Source of the DNA: Nemania diffusa
Lineage: Eukaryota; Ascomycota; Sordariomycetes; Xylariales; Xylariaceae
Direction: 5' to 3'
DNA: 64,000 nt
NCBI GenBank assembly: GCA_038501195.1
Contig: JBBPUQ010000007.1
Location: 1,403,501-1,467,500 of the forward strand
A model generated the notes under the pieces. It saw only the letters and a program-made list of their open reading frames with translations, was not told the origin of the DNA and made no database searches. Below, one piece after another: positions 42,034-57,100 of the stretch. Each line of letters opens with the position of its first letter. Positions within the stretch are counted from its first letter, which is position 1. The translations under genes were made by a program, and so were the position numbers.

Positions 42034-45000
42034 TTAAAGTTTTTTTTTTTATATAATAATTTTAATTTTAATATTAATTAATTTTTTATTATTTTTTTTA
42101 TTATTAAATTAATTTATATATATTTTTATTTATATAATTAGTTTATTTATATTAATTAGTTTTTTTAATATTAAATTAAATATTTTTTTTATATAAATAT
42201 TTATTAAATTATTTATATTATTAATTTATTATATTTTTATAATTTTATACTTTTTATATATTTTTTAAAATAATATAATATTAATTATAAATTTTTTTTT
42301 TTATATAATTTTTTATTTAATTAAACATTTATATAACAATTTAAAATTAATATATATAATTAATAATATAATTAATAATTTTATTATATAAATAATTTTT
42401 TAATAAATTATATTAAATATAATAATATAATTAAATTTATTAATTATATTATATAATTTATTTATTTATATATTATATATAATTTATTTATATTTAATTA
42501 AATTTTAATAAATAATATTATTTTTAATTATAAAAATATTTTTTATATAATTTTTATTAATTAATATAATTATAAATTTAATTTAAAAACTTAAGTTTTT
42601 ATTATTTATAAATATTTTATTAATAAAAATAAAAATTTTTATATAATTAAAATTTAAAAATATATAATATAGTTTTTATTATATATTATTAATTTATTAT
42701 TATATTTATATATTTAATATTTTAATATTGTTTTTTAATAGTTTTTAAATTTATATAATAATTAATAAATTATATAATATTGTTAATTAATATATTAATA
42801 TAATATATATATTTTAAATTTATTAAATAATATATTATTAAAAATAATTTTTTATATTAAAGTTAATAATATATAATTATTTAGTTTATTTTAATTAAAT
42901 AAATAAAAAATTTTATTTATTTATTTAAATTTTATTTTTATTAAATTTAATAAAATATTTAAATGTTAATTTTGTTTTTAATTTTATATAAAATAATAAC
43001 TTAGTTTTTTTTTTATATAAAAGTTTTTTAAATATAATATTAAAAATTTTATTTTTTTAAAATTTTATAATTATAAATTTATTAAATTTTTTTTTAATAT
43101 ATAATAAATATAAATTATATATAAATATTTTTATATTTAATTTTTAATAATAATATTTATAATAAATTTTATATTAATATAATTTTAATTTAATTATTTT
43201 ATATAATAATTATATAATTTAAAATATAATATTTATTAAATATTAATTTTTTAATTTTTTTAATAAATAAATATAAATTTTTTAATTTAATTTATAATAT
43301 AATTATATATATATTTAAAAAATATTTTATATTTTTATATATATATTATAGTTTTAAATTAATAATAGTTTTAAAATTATAATAAATTATTAATTTATAT
43401 ATTAAATTATTAATATTTATATAAAAATTTAAACTTTTTTATTATTTTTATAATTTTATATAATTAATTTAAATTTTTTATATAATTTAATTGTTTTATT
43501 TTTAACTTTTTATATAAATTTAATTTAAAATATTTTTATTTAATTATATTAATTTAAATTATATTATATAAAGTAAAATATATTTTAAATTATAAATATA
43601 TTTATTTTAATTATATTTAATTATTTAAAAAATATTTTAAATATATTAATTATATTATTTTATTTTAATTATATAATTAAAATATAATTATAAATTTTTT
43701 TTAATATATAATATTAATTATTAATTAATATAAATAATTTTTTTAATTTATTTTTATATTAAATTATAACTATTTAATAATTTAAAAAAAATTATATAAA
43801 AAGTTATTTTTTTTATATAATAAATTAAATATAATTTTTTATTAATAATATAATTTAATTTATATATAATAAAATTTAGTTAATTTATTTATTATATTAA
43901 TTATAATATTATAATTTTTAATTATAAAAATTTTATATAATTTTATTTAATTTTTATATATTTTTTATATTATAATTTTATTTTAAAAATATTAAAAAAA
44001 TATTTTATATAATAATATTAATTTATTTTTAATTTATATAATATAATTAATATTAATTTTTATTTAAATATTTTTTAATATTTTTATAGCTTTTTATATA
44101 ATTTTTATTTTTTAAATAATTTTTAATAAAAAAATAAATTATTATTAATTTTAAAATAAATTTTAAAAATTAATAAAATAAATATAAAACTATTTAGTTT
44201 AATTATATTATTTCAAGTTTTTATAACTATTTATAATATTATTTTTTTATTTATATAATAATTAATTTTTTTATATAAAATATTAAATATATAATAAAAT
44301 AATATATATATTTTTTTTTTTTTTTTAATAATTTAATATATTTTAATAAATATTTTTTTATATAAAGTTTTAATTAATTATATATTATTATAAAATTTTT
44401 TAAATAAAAAATTTATATTAAAATTATATATAATATAATTAAATAATTTTTAATATATTAAAATTTAATATTAATATAATATATTTTAAATATTATATAT
44501 ATTTAAAAATTTTAAAATTTTAATTATTTAAAATAAAATATTTATATTAATTATATATAAAATTAATTATTTATTAATTTATATAATATTAATAATAATT
44601 TTATAATTAAAATTATATTTATTTTTTAATAAAAATTTAAATTTTTTTAAAATTTAATTATATAATTAATAATATTAATAAAATTTTAAAATTTTTTAAA
44701 ATATTAAAATATTAATATTATTATATTTAATTTTTTATAATAATTTTATAAGTTTTTTTATATAAAAATATTAAAATTAATAATTTAATTTTTAAAACTT
44801 TTATTTTATAAAATAATTTATAATTTTTAATTAATTAATATTAAATAATAAATATTTTTATTTTTATATAATTAATATTATTATATTATTTTATTATATA
44901 ATTATATTTTATATATTATTAAAATAAATATATAATTAATTTATATTTTATAATAATAATAAAAATAAAATTAATATATTTAAAATATAAAATTTAATTA

Positions 45001-47036
45001 ATTTAATTAATATTAAAATTATTATAATATTTATAATTTTAAACTTTTTAATATTATTAAATTAAATTATTATATTATTTAAAGTTTAATTTATTTATAT
45101 AAAAAAGCTTTTTTATATAAAAGTTTTAATTTAAGCTTTTTTAATAATTAAAACTTTAATTATATTAATATTTTATAAAATATTTTAATATTTTATATTA
45201 TATTAATTATTTAAATAAAAATTATTTAATATTAATATTTAATTTTAAATATATATATTTTTTTTTATTATATAATAAAAATATATTAAATTTATTAAAA
45301 ATTAAACTATTTTATTTTTAATTTTAAAATTTAAATTGTTATTAAATTTATTATTATATAAAAAATTATTATTATTTTTATAATTTAATATAAATATATT
45401 ATATTTTTTATATAATAAAACTTTTTATTTTAAAATATTATATATAATAAAATATTGTTTTTTTATTTTTAATTTTTTTTATTAATTATAATTAATAAAT
45501 TAACTATTAAATTCTTTATAAATAAAACATTTTTTATTATTTTTATTATTTTTATTATATAATTATTTTAAATATTTAATATTATAATATTTATTAATAA
45601 AATAAATATTTATTATATAATAATAATTTATTTTTTAATTAAAAAAAACTTATAATATTATATATAAATTAAAAAATAAAACTTTATATATAAGTTTTTA
45701 ATTAATTAAAATAAATTTAAACTTAAATATATTAAAATATATTTATATAATTATTATATAAAATAATATTTTTTTATAATAATTAAATTTTAAAATATAT
45801 TATATAATTTAAAACTTATTAATTATAGTTTTTAATATTTTAAATATTGTTTTTATTAAATTATTTTGTTTTATTTATATAAAAATAATAATAGTTTAAT
45901 TAATTTAATATTAATTATAATTAATAATTATATTAAAATAATTATTAAATATTATATAAATTTTATTTTATTTATATATTAAACTAATATAATTAAAATA
46001 ATACTATTTAGTTTTTTTTTTTAATATAAAAAAAAATATTATATAATATATTATATAATTTATTATTATAGTTTTAATTAAATTATTATATTTTAATAAA
46101 TATAATAGATTAAACTATTTTAATTAAATTATTATAAATAATTTAAATAAAAAAAAATTTATATAATTAATTTTTATATATAAATAAAAATATAAAATAT
46201 ATAATAAAAATTTTAAAAATAAATATAAATTTTTAAGTTTTTATTTATATAAAAAAATTAAATATTTAATTATTTATATTAAATATTATATTATATATTA
46301 ATATTATTAACTTTAATTTAACTAATTATAATATTAAAAAAATTATTTATATAATTATTAATTTTAATATATTTATTAATATAAATATTAAAACTAATAT
46401 TATTTATATAAATATATTATTATTTAATTTATTATTATTTTTATTTTTATTTTTTTAAAAAATATAAATAAATTTATTATTATATATTATATTATATAAT
46501 TAAATTTTTATTTAAATATATAATTAATATTTATAAATATAAATTTCATTTATTTATTAAAATTTATTATAAATATTTATATAAACTATTTATTTTTAAT
46601 TTTTAATTATATATAATTATATAAATATTATATAAAATATATTGTTAATTTTATAAATTTTCAAAAAATATTAAAGTTAATAGTTATATTTTAATATTTT
46701 AAATCTGTTTTTTTTTTAAACTTTTATTTAAATATTACTATTTTTAACTATATTTTTATATATAAAATTATTTTTATTATATAAAGCTATTAAATTATTA
46801 TTTTAAACTTGTTTAATTATTATAAATGTTATTATTATTACTGCTTTTGTTATTAATATTAATATAATTATAAAAAATGAAAAAATAAAAGTTATAAAAT
46901 AAATAAAATAATTAAAAACTTAAATATATAAAATAATTTATAGTTTTATTAATTTTTATATAAAAGTTAATTAAATAATTATAAATTAACTTTAACTTTA
47001 TAATAATTAAACTTTATTTATTTAATTATTACTTAA

Positions 47037-47344
47037 TATTAATAAAACTTTTTATATATATATATATAAAAAAACTTAAAATAATTTATGAAATTTAAAG
47101 TTTATTTTTAAATTTTAAAATTTTATATTAATTTATATATATATTTTATAAAAAAAAATATAATTAAAAAAGTTATATATAAATTATTTATATATATATA
47201 TATATAAAACTTATAAGTTTTATAAATTTTAATAAATTTTTATATTTTTTATTTATTTAATTATTTAATAAAAGTTTTAATTTAAGTTTTAATTATATAT
47301 ATTTAATATATATATATAAATTTTATTAAATTATTAATTTAATA
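47037..47344 (-). repeat. Family-1 copy 3, 5' LTR
   Basis: 308 bp, the reverse complement of the family-1 LTR, directly followed by the AAAAT target duplication at 47345-47349. Confidence 0.88.
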
Positions 47345-47694
47345 AAAATAATATTATAAATTATAAATTTTTTAATTAAAAAATTTAAAGTTGTTTTTTT
47401 TTATATTAAAATAATTTTTTTTATTTTTAAAATAAAAATAAAATTATTTAATATAAATTTTTTTTTTTTAAATATTAAAAAAATTTATAATATTATAACT
47501 TAATATTTTTTAAAATATAAAATTAATATAAAAAATAAAAAAAAATTTAATATTAAATAAAAAACTTTATATTTAATAATAAATTAATATTTTAATATTA
47601 ATATTAAATTTATTTAATATTAAATTAAACTTTTTAATATTAATTTATAATAAATAAATAAAATAAATTTAATATTATAAAAATTAAAAAAAAA

Positions 47695-47946
47695 TAATTA
47701 ATATAATATATATAAAAATATTATATATTTAAAAAAAAAAATTAAATTTATAATAATAAATTTAATTATATATAAGTTTTTTTTTTTATAATAAACATTT
47801 TTTATATTATTTTAATATAATTTATTATATTTTTATTATTTATTTTTAATATAATAAAATAAATATTTATTATAAAATATAATAAATATTTTAATATATT
47901 TTTTATATATTGTTTTTTTATATAATAAATATAATTTAATTATAAT
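47695..47946. repeat. Element X, right terminal direct repeat
   Basis: 252 bp, the partner of 36578-36834, 11.1 kb away in the same orientation. The match stops at AATTTAATTATAAT in both copies. Confidence 0.72.
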
Positions 47947-48582
47947 TATATATTAATAAAAGAAATTTATAAATATTTATTAAAATAATAAATATAATTA
48001 TATTAAAATTTATTTTTATAATTAAATATATTTTTATTTTTTAAAATATAAAAAAATATTATTAAATTTATTTTTTATATTAATATATAAAACTATTTAT
48101 AAAATTTAATAAAAATATAAAATAAAACTTTATTAAATAAAAATAATATAATATAATTAAATTATTAAAATATTAAATGTTTTTATAATTTAAATATTTA
48201 TTTTATTTATATTAATTATAATAATTTAATATAAATTTTTATATAAATATTATTATTAATAAAAAAAAGTTTTTTTTTAATTTTAAAAAATTTAAATAAT
48301 TATAATATAATAATAATTTAATTTAATTTTATAATAAAATTATATAAAATATTAATTTAATAAATATAATCAAAATAATTAAATAAAATAATAATAATAA
48401 ATAAAATATAAATTAAATAAATAAAATATATATATAAATTTTTATAACTTTTTATTTAATATATAAATATATATAAATGTTTTTTTTTATAAATATTAAT
48501 TAATATAATTTTTTTTAAAAATATATTATTTTTTATATAAATTTTTTTATATGAATTTTTTTAAAACAAATTTAATAATAAA
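47947..48582. other. A+T segment without an assigned element
   Basis: 636 bases of A+T-converted DNA between element X and the family-1 fragment. No gene and no repeat partner recognised. Confidence 0.5.
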
Positions 48583-48981
48583 ATTATAAATAATATAAAA
48601 AAAAACAATTTATAATTAATATTATATTATTTTAAAAAAATATAAAAATTATAATATATTAAAAATTTAATAAATTAATAAAAAAAAAGTTTCATAAATA
48701 TTTATATAAAAAAAACTTTTAATTAAATTATAAATAAATTGATTAATATTAATAAATTAATTATATAAATAAAAAAAATAAAAAATAAAAAATTAAAAAA
48801 TTAATTAATATTAATATTATTATAAAAAGTTTTTTTTAATATTAAATTAATAATTTAATTTAATTTATATATATTTAAATAAATATATATAATTAAAAAT
48901 TTTATTAAATAATTAAATAAATATAAATAAAAAAAAAAATTATTTAAATTTATAAAATTAATAAAATTTATATATATATAT
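48583..48981 (+). mobile_element. Family-1 fragment (copy 5): 3' internal end plus the first part of its LTR
   Basis: About 257 bases match the region before the 3' LTR of copies 1 and 4, starting at the AAAAAAACAATTTATAATTA landmark and including the A-run. They are followed by 142 bases of LTR (48840-48981). The LTR breaks off inside its middle TA run, where the 393-bp repeat of element Y begins. The missing part of the LTR resumes at 62538, so copy 5 was split by the insertion of Y. The remainder of copy 5 to the left is absent. Confidence 0.82.
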
Positions 48982-49374
48982 TATAATAATATAAATAAAT
49001 TTAATAAAATAAGTTTAAAAAATTAAATTATAAAATTTATTTAAATAAATTTATTTAATAAAAAAGTTTAAAAAAAAACTTTTATAAAAAATTTTTTATT
49101 ATTTGTAATATTATTTATTAAAATTATTATTTATTATAAATATTTATTATTATAAATAAATAAAAATAATTATAAAATTAAAACTTAAATATAAAATATT
49201 AAGTTTAATTTTAATATTTATTAAAATATATATATATATATATAATTTAAAAATTAAAAAATTAAAATAATAAAAATATTTAATAAATTTTATTTTAATA
49301 TATTTTTTAAAATTATTTTAATTATATTAATTTAATTTTATTTATTAAATTTAATTATATTTTTATATATAATA
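48982..49374. repeat. Element Y, left LTR
   Basis: 393 bp. The G and C it keeps are often A or T in the partner (for example AATAAGTTT here against AATAAATTT, ATTTGTAAT against ATTTATAAT), so much of the divergence is transitions from unequal RIP. Confidence 0.87.
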
Positions 49375-52300
49375 ATTATAAATTTAATTTATTTATTAAA
49401 TTAATATTTTTTTAATAAATAATTTTAATTTTTATTATTTTAAAATTTTTATTTTATTTCTTTTTTATATTATTTTATAAACTATTATTTATTTTTAATA
49501 TATTATTTTTTTTATTTTTATTATATTTTTTAAAAAAATTAAACAAAATATTAAAATATTTTTAAAAATTAATTATAATTAATTAAAATAATATAATAAA
49601 TTTAAATTTTAAATTATAATATAAAATATTTAAAATTATATAAATTTAAATAATATTATATTTATATTTAAAATTAAAATTAAATTAAAGTTTTTTATTA
49701 ATAAAAATATTAAATTAATTATTTTATAAAATTAAATTAATTAATATTAAAAAAAATTTTAATAAATAAAATATTTTTAAAAATAATAATTTTAAAAAAA
49801 ATATTTTATAATTAATTTTTAAAAAAATATAATTAATAATAACTAAAATTAATATAAAATTTAAAAAATTTTTTAAAATTTATTTTAATAAAATATTAAA
49901 ATATATAATTAATATTATTTAATATATTAATTTATATAATTAATTTTTAAGTTTAATTAATTTTAAATATTTAAAAATAATATTAATATAAATATTTAAT
50001 AAAAATAATTTTAATATTAAATTAATAATTAAATATTTAAAAAATAATTTAGTTTTTATAAAATTAATTATTATAAATATTTTATTAATTAAATATTAAA
50101 TAGTTTTAAATTAAATTTTATAATATATAAATTTTATTTATTAATATAAAAATTAAATAATTATTTATAAAAAAATAAAAATATATTAAATATTTAATAT
50201 AATAACAATATTTATAATTAAAAAATCTTTTAAAATTATAAATAAATATATTATTTTTAAATAAATTATTAAATAATTTTTTATTTTATTTTAAAATAAC
50301 CTTTTTTATAAAAAATAAATATTTATATTAAATTAATTAAAATAAATTTTTAAAAAGTTTATTTATAAAAATAAATTAAAAACTTTTTAAAATATTTTAA
50401 AAATTTATTATATTTTAAATAATAAAATTTAAAAATAGTTTAAAAAAAAAATATAAAAAATAATTAAAAAGTTTTTAATATTTTTATAAATATTAAATAA
50501 AATATATTTATTTTTAATATTTTAAAACATATAAATTTTTTTAATATATAATTATAAAATTTATAAAAAAAATATTAAAAAAAATTTTTTTTATAAAAAA
50601 AATCAAAAAAATTAAAAAGTAATAAAAATATATTTAATAAAATAATTTTTAAAAAAAAATTAAAAAATACAAATAAAAAATAAAAAAAACTACTTTTAAA
50701 AAAAAAAAATTAAATAATAAAAAAACTTAATATAATAATAATATAATATATATAATAATTAATTTATTTTTTTTAAAATTTTATTTAATTTTAAATATTT
50801 ATATAATTAAAATTTAAAAGTTATATTTTTTATTTTATAAATAATAAATTATTTTTAAAAAAAAAAAATTTTTAAAATTATTAAAAAAAAGCAATAATTA
50901 ATTTTAATATTTTTTAATTTTTAATTTTAAAAATAAAAACTTAAATTATAAAAAATATATTTGTAAAAAAAATAAAAAAAAATTAATTAATTTAATATTT
51001 ATTAAAGTAATATTTATAAAAAAATTTTAAATAAATTTAATTTTTAAAGTTTATTTTTAAAAAATAAAAATATAATATTATAAATTAAATTATATATTAA
51101 AATTTAATAAATTTAAAAAAAACAAAATAATTATTAAACTTTTAAAATATTATAATTTAATATTTTATTAATATAATTTATTTTTTATTTATTTAAATTA
51201 ATTTTTTATAATAAATATAATATATATTTTAATAAAAATTTTTTATAAATATAATAAAGTTTTTAATAATTTTAATATAAATAAAATAAATTTTTTTATA
51301 TTAATTTTTTAAAAGTTTTTTTAAATCAAAAAAAAACTTTAAATATTTATAATATTTAAAATTAAAATATTTAAAATTTAAATTATTTAAAATATTAATA
51401 TATAATATAAAAAATATAAAAATTAATAAAATTTTATAATTTAAATATAAAAATAATATAAAAATATATATTTTATAAAAAATTTTAAAATAAATTTTTA
51501 AAAAAATATTAATAAAATTTTTTTATAAAATTTTTTAAAATTTATTTAATTATTAAAAGAAATTTAATAAATTATAATAAATATAAATATTTAAAAATAA
51601 AAAATAAAACTTTATATTTAAATAAATAAAAAAATTTAAATATTAAATAATATAATAATTTAAACTTTTTATAATAAAATTTAAAAATAATAATAAAAAA
51701 ATAATTAAAAAATTAATTAAAATATTTTTAAAAATTAAACTTTTAAATTTTTTTTAATTAAAAATAATTTAAATAATAGTTTAATTATATAATATTAATT
51801 TTTTAAAAAAAAACAATTTTTATATATTTTATAAAATATTTAAATTATAATTTAATTAATATTTTAAATAATATATATTTAAAATAAAAAAAAAGTTAAA
51901 AATTAATTTTAAATTAAATTAAAATTAAATTTTTATATATAAATATAAAATTTATTTTTTAAATAAAAAAAAAAAACTAATTATAATTATTAAATTTTTA
52001 AAATAAAACTAAAAATATATATTAAATATTTAATAAAATATATAATAAATAATTTATTTAAAATTTAAATTTTAAAAATATAAATAAATAAAATTAAATT
52101 AAATAAATTTAAAAATATTATAAGTTTAAAAATTTAAAATTTATAAAAATTTATAATAATAATAAATTAAAAAATAAATAACAATATTTTAAATAATTAT
52201 AATAATAATATTTAATTTATTAATAAATTTTTTAATATTTATTTAAAAAAATAAAATTTAAAAATAAATATAACTATAATAAAATTAATAAAAAAATTTA

Positions 52301-53877
52301 ATAAAAATTATATATTTTAATTATAAAAGTTTTTAATTTTTTAATAAATATTTAAATTTAAAAAATAATAAAATAATATAAAAATAAAATTTAAAAAAAT
52401 AATTTAAAATAAAATATTAATATTTTTAAAAAATAAAATATTTTTAACTTTTTAAAATAATATATAAAATATTAAAAATAAATTAAATAAAAATTTATAA
52501 TAATATAAATATTAAATTATATTTAAAATATTAAAAAAATTATTTTAAATAAAATATAAATATATATATAAAATAAATTTATTAATTTTATATATAAATA
52601 AATATATTTAAAAAATAATATTTAAAAAATTAAAAAATAATAATAAAAGTTATATAATTTTTATAATTATATTTTATTAAAAAAATAAAATATATTTTTT
52701 AAAAAATAATTTTTAATAATTTTTTTAAAAAATTTTTATATTTAATTAATTAAAAACTTTATATTAAAAAAATTAAAAATATAAAATATTATATATAATA
52801 TTTATAATAATAATAAATTAAAAAAAAACTATATATTTAAATATTATATTTTAAAAATTTTATATTTATAAAAATAATTTTTTAAAATTATTATTTAAAA
52901 ATTAAAAATTTTTTTTTAAATATTTAATTAATAAATTATTTAAAACTAATATTTATAATAAATATAAATAAATAAAAAATAATTTATTTTTAATAAAATA
53001 AATATTTATATATAGATTTAATAAAAATTATTTTTTAAATATATATAAAATATATTTAATTATTAAAAATAACTTTTAAAAAAAAATATATTTTAATTAA
53101 TTTATATAATTATATTTATAATTAAAATATTTAAATTTATAATAATATTAATAATAACTTTTAATATTAAAATTAAATAATTTAATATAATTAAAATATT
53201 TTTTAATATATTAAAAATTAATAAAACTTTTATAAATATATTATTTTTAAAAAGTTTTAATTAAAATAATTAAATTAATAAATTTAATAAAATATTATAT
53301 TATTTAAAAAGTTTTTTATTATTATAATATAAAAAATTTATTAAAATATTTAAAATTAATAAAATAATAATTTTAAAAAAAAACTTTATTTATTTTGTAT
53401 TTTAAAATATATAATATTTATTATATTTTATATAAATAATTTTTTAATTTTACATTATAAAATTTATAAAAAAAAAACAAAAAAAATTATTTTAAATATT
53501 AAAAAAGTTTATAAATTTAAAAATTAAAATAATATTATTTAGTTTTTAAATATTAAAATAATTTAAATTTATTTTTAAAAAATAATTATATTAATATATA
53601 ATAAATATATTAATAAAATTATAATATATTATAAATTTAATAATTAAAATTAAATTTTTATAATATTATTTTTAATAAAGAAATTTAAAAAATAATTAAA
53701 AAATATAATAAAAATAAAAATTAAATTATATTAAAAATTAATTAAATTAATTTTATATATAATAATATTTTTAAAATTAAATATTATATATATAATAATA
53801 TAATTTTTAAAATTTTTAATTAATTTTAATTTTATATATTATAAAATTATTTATTAAATAATTTAATATTTATATAT

Positions 53878-54185
53878 TGTTAAATTAATAACTTAATAAA
53901 ACCTATATATATATATTAAATATATATAATTAAAACTTAAATTAAGATTTTTATTAAATAATTAAACAAATAAAAAATATAAAAACTTATTAAAATCTAT
54001 AAAACTTATAAGTTTTATATATATATATATATAAATAATTTATATATAACTTTTTTAGTTGTATTTTTTTTTATAAAATATATATATAAATTAATATAAA
54101 ATTTTAAAACTTAAAAATAAACTTTAAACTTTATAAATTATTTCAAATCTTTTTATATATATATATATAAAAAGTTTTATTAATA
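53878..54185 (+). repeat. Family-1 copy 4, 5' LTR
   Basis: 308 bp. It still starts with TG (TGTTAAATTAATAACTTAAT), the standard LTR start, where most other copies have TA. It ends GTTTTATTAATA, so the final CA has become TA. Confidence 0.91.
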
Positions 54186-57100
54186 TTAATTAATAATTAT
54201 AAAATGTAATTATAAATTAACAAAATAAAAAAGCAAAGTTTAGTTATAAAATAGCTTTTATATTAAATTTTTTACTTTTTATATAAAAAATAAACTATTA
54301 TTTATATTAATTAATAAAAAAAAAGTTAAATTAACTATTAAACAAAAAAACTTAACTATTGTAAAATTAAAAACTTTTTTTATATAATACTTAATTATTT
54401 TTATATAAAAATTAACTAAACTATAAACTATTTTATATATTTAACTTTTTAATTACTTTATTTATTTACTTTTTTATTTTTATATATACTTTTTTTTACA
54501 ATTATATTAAAACTTATAATAAAATTAGTTATAGTAATTATAGCTATAATAATTAAAGCTAACTATTTTAAACTTTTAAACAAAAAACTGTATTTATTTT
54601 TATATAAAAATATAGCTAAAAAAAACAGCATTAATATTTTTAAATAAAAAAACAAAACTAATTTCAAATATTAAAATATTACTATTAATTTAAATAATTT
54701 AATTATTTTAGTATAAATATTTATATATTTTATATAATATTTAAAAAAATATATATAACTAAAAATTAAAAGCAAACAATTTATATAAATATTTGCAATA
54801 AACTTTAAAAATTAAACAAAACTTATATTTATAAATATTAGTTATATATTTAAATATATATTTGTTATAATAGCTACAAATAATAAAAAAATCAAAATAT
54901 GTAAAAATATATATAATAACAAGCTTATATATATATTTAAAAAATTTAGTAATAATAATAATAATAAAAAATCAAATAATAATATATTTATATAAACAGC
55001 TTTAATATTTATATTAACAAATATATTAAAACTTTTAATTATATAAATAAACTATTTAATATTATAACTAGTTATATTAAAACTAATAATATTAATATAT
55101 ATTTTAATATTTAATATAAATAATTAAATATTTAGTTTTTTTATATAAACAAAAATCTAAAAATTTATATTTATTTTTAAAATTTTTATTATATATTTTG
55201 TACTTTTATTTATATATAAAAATTAATTATATAAACTTTTTTTTATTTAGATTATTTATAATAGTTTAATTAAAATAGTTTAATTTATTATATTTATTAA
55301 AATATAACAATTTAATTAAAACTATAATAATAAATTATATAATATATTATATAATAAAGCTTGAATTTTTATTTTAATATATTGTTAATTTAAAATTACT
55401 AAAAAACAATATTATATAATATTTTTTTTTATATTAAAAAAAAAAGCTAAATAATATTATTTAAACTATATTAGTTTAATATATAAATAAAATAAAATTT
55501 ATATAATATTTAATAATTATTTTAATATAACAATTAACTATAATTAATATTAAATTAATTAAATTATTATTACTTTTATATAAATAAAATAAAACAATTT
55601 AATAAAAACAATATTTAAAATATTAAAAACTATAATTAATAAGTTTTAATTTATATAATATATTTTAAAATTTAATTATTATAAAAAAATATTATTTTAT
55701 ATAGCAGTTATATAAATATATTTTAATATATTTAAATTTAAACTTGTTTTAATTAGTTAAAAATTTATATATAAAGTTTTGTTTTTTAATTTATAAATAA
55801 TACTGTAAGTTTTTTTTAATTAAAAAATAAACTATTATTATATAACAAATGTTTATTTTGTTAATAAATAATATAATATTAAATATTTAAAACAATTATA
55901 TAGTTATAGCTTTAAAAAAAAATTTTATTAAAAACTACAGCAATTATATAATAAAAATAATAAAAATAATAAAAAATGTTTTATTTATAAAAAGCTTAGT
56001 TGTTAATTTATTAATTATAGCTAATAAAAAAAATCAAAAGTAAAAAAGTAATATTTTATTATATATAATATTTTAAAACAAAAAGTTTTATTATATAAAA
56101 AATATAATATATTTATATTAAACTATAAAAATAATAAAAACTTTTTATATAATAATAAATTTAATAATAATTTAAATTTTAAAACTAAAAATAAAATAGT
56201 TTAATTTTTAATAAACTTAATATATTTTTATTATATAACAAAAAAAAACATATATATTTAAAATTAAATATTAATATTAAATAATTTCTAGTTAAATAAT
56301 TAATATAATATAAAATATTAAAATATTTTATAAAATATTAATATAGTTAAAATTTTAACTATTAAAAAAACTTAAACTAAAACTTTTATATAAAAAAACT
56401 TTTTTATATAAATAAACTAAACTTTAAATAATATAGCAATTTAATTTAATAATATTAAAAGTTTTAAAGTTATAAATATTATAACTATTTTAATATTAAT
56501 TAAATCAATTAAATTTTATATTTTAAATATATTAACTTTGTTTTTACTATTATTATAAAATATAAATTAATTATATATTGATTTTAATAATATATAAAAT
56601 ATAATTATATAATAAAATAATATAACAATATTAATTATATAAAAATAAAAATATTTGTTTTTTAATATTAATTAATTAAAAATTATAAATTATTTTATAA
56701 AATAAAAACTTTAAAAATTATATTATTGATTTAAATATTTTTATATAAAAAAACTTATAAAATTATTATAAAAAATTAAATATAATAATATTAACGTTTT
56801 AATATTTCAAAAAATTAAAAAGTTTTACTACTATTATTAATTATATAATTAAATTTTAAAAAAATTTAAATTTTTATTAAAAAATAAATATAACTTTAAT
56901 TATAAAATTATAATTAATATTATATAAATTAACAAATAATTAATTTTATATATAATTAATATAAATATTTTGTTTTAAACAGTTAAATTTTTAAAATTTT
57001 TAAATATATATAATATTTAAAATATATTATATTAATATTAAATTTTAATATATTAAAAACTATTTAATTATATTGTATATAATTTTAATATAAATTTTTT

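Larger units (their letters stand above)
41726..47344 (-). mobile_element. Family-1 LTR retrotransposon, copy 3, minus strand (RIP-destroyed)
   Basis: 5,619 bp in reverse orientation, so the 5' LTR is the right one (47037-47344). An exact 5-bp duplication AAAAT flanks it (41721-41725 and 47345-47349). Both LTRs are 308 bp. The internal DNA just below 47037 is the reverse complement of the start of copies 1, 2 and 4, and the T-run next to the 3' LTR (about 42042-42050) is the reversed polypurine position. Plus-strand T-richness fits the reversed orientation. No reading frame survives. Confidence 0.9.
36578..47946. mobile_element. Element X: possible LTR element hosting family-1 copy 3
   Basis: A direct repeat of 252-257 bp lies at both ends of 11,369 bp. 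Removing family-1 copy 3 and one target duplication leaves about 5.75 kb, a normal LTR-element size. Copy 3 would have landed about 350 bp from the right repeat. The plus strand at 36.8-41.7 kb is T-rich, hinting at a minus-strand coding sequence, as in element V, with which it shares a diverged internal stretch. No target duplication was found. Confidence 0.5.

Noticed and set aside
36573..47951. Target duplication for element X
   Set aside because: The flanking 5-mers AAAAA and TATAT differ, so the LTR reading of this pair rests only on the direct repeat and on length.
54186..54210. Primer-binding site of family 1
   Set aside because: The bases after the 5' LTR are all A or T in every copy; after RIP no tRNA complement can be named honestly.
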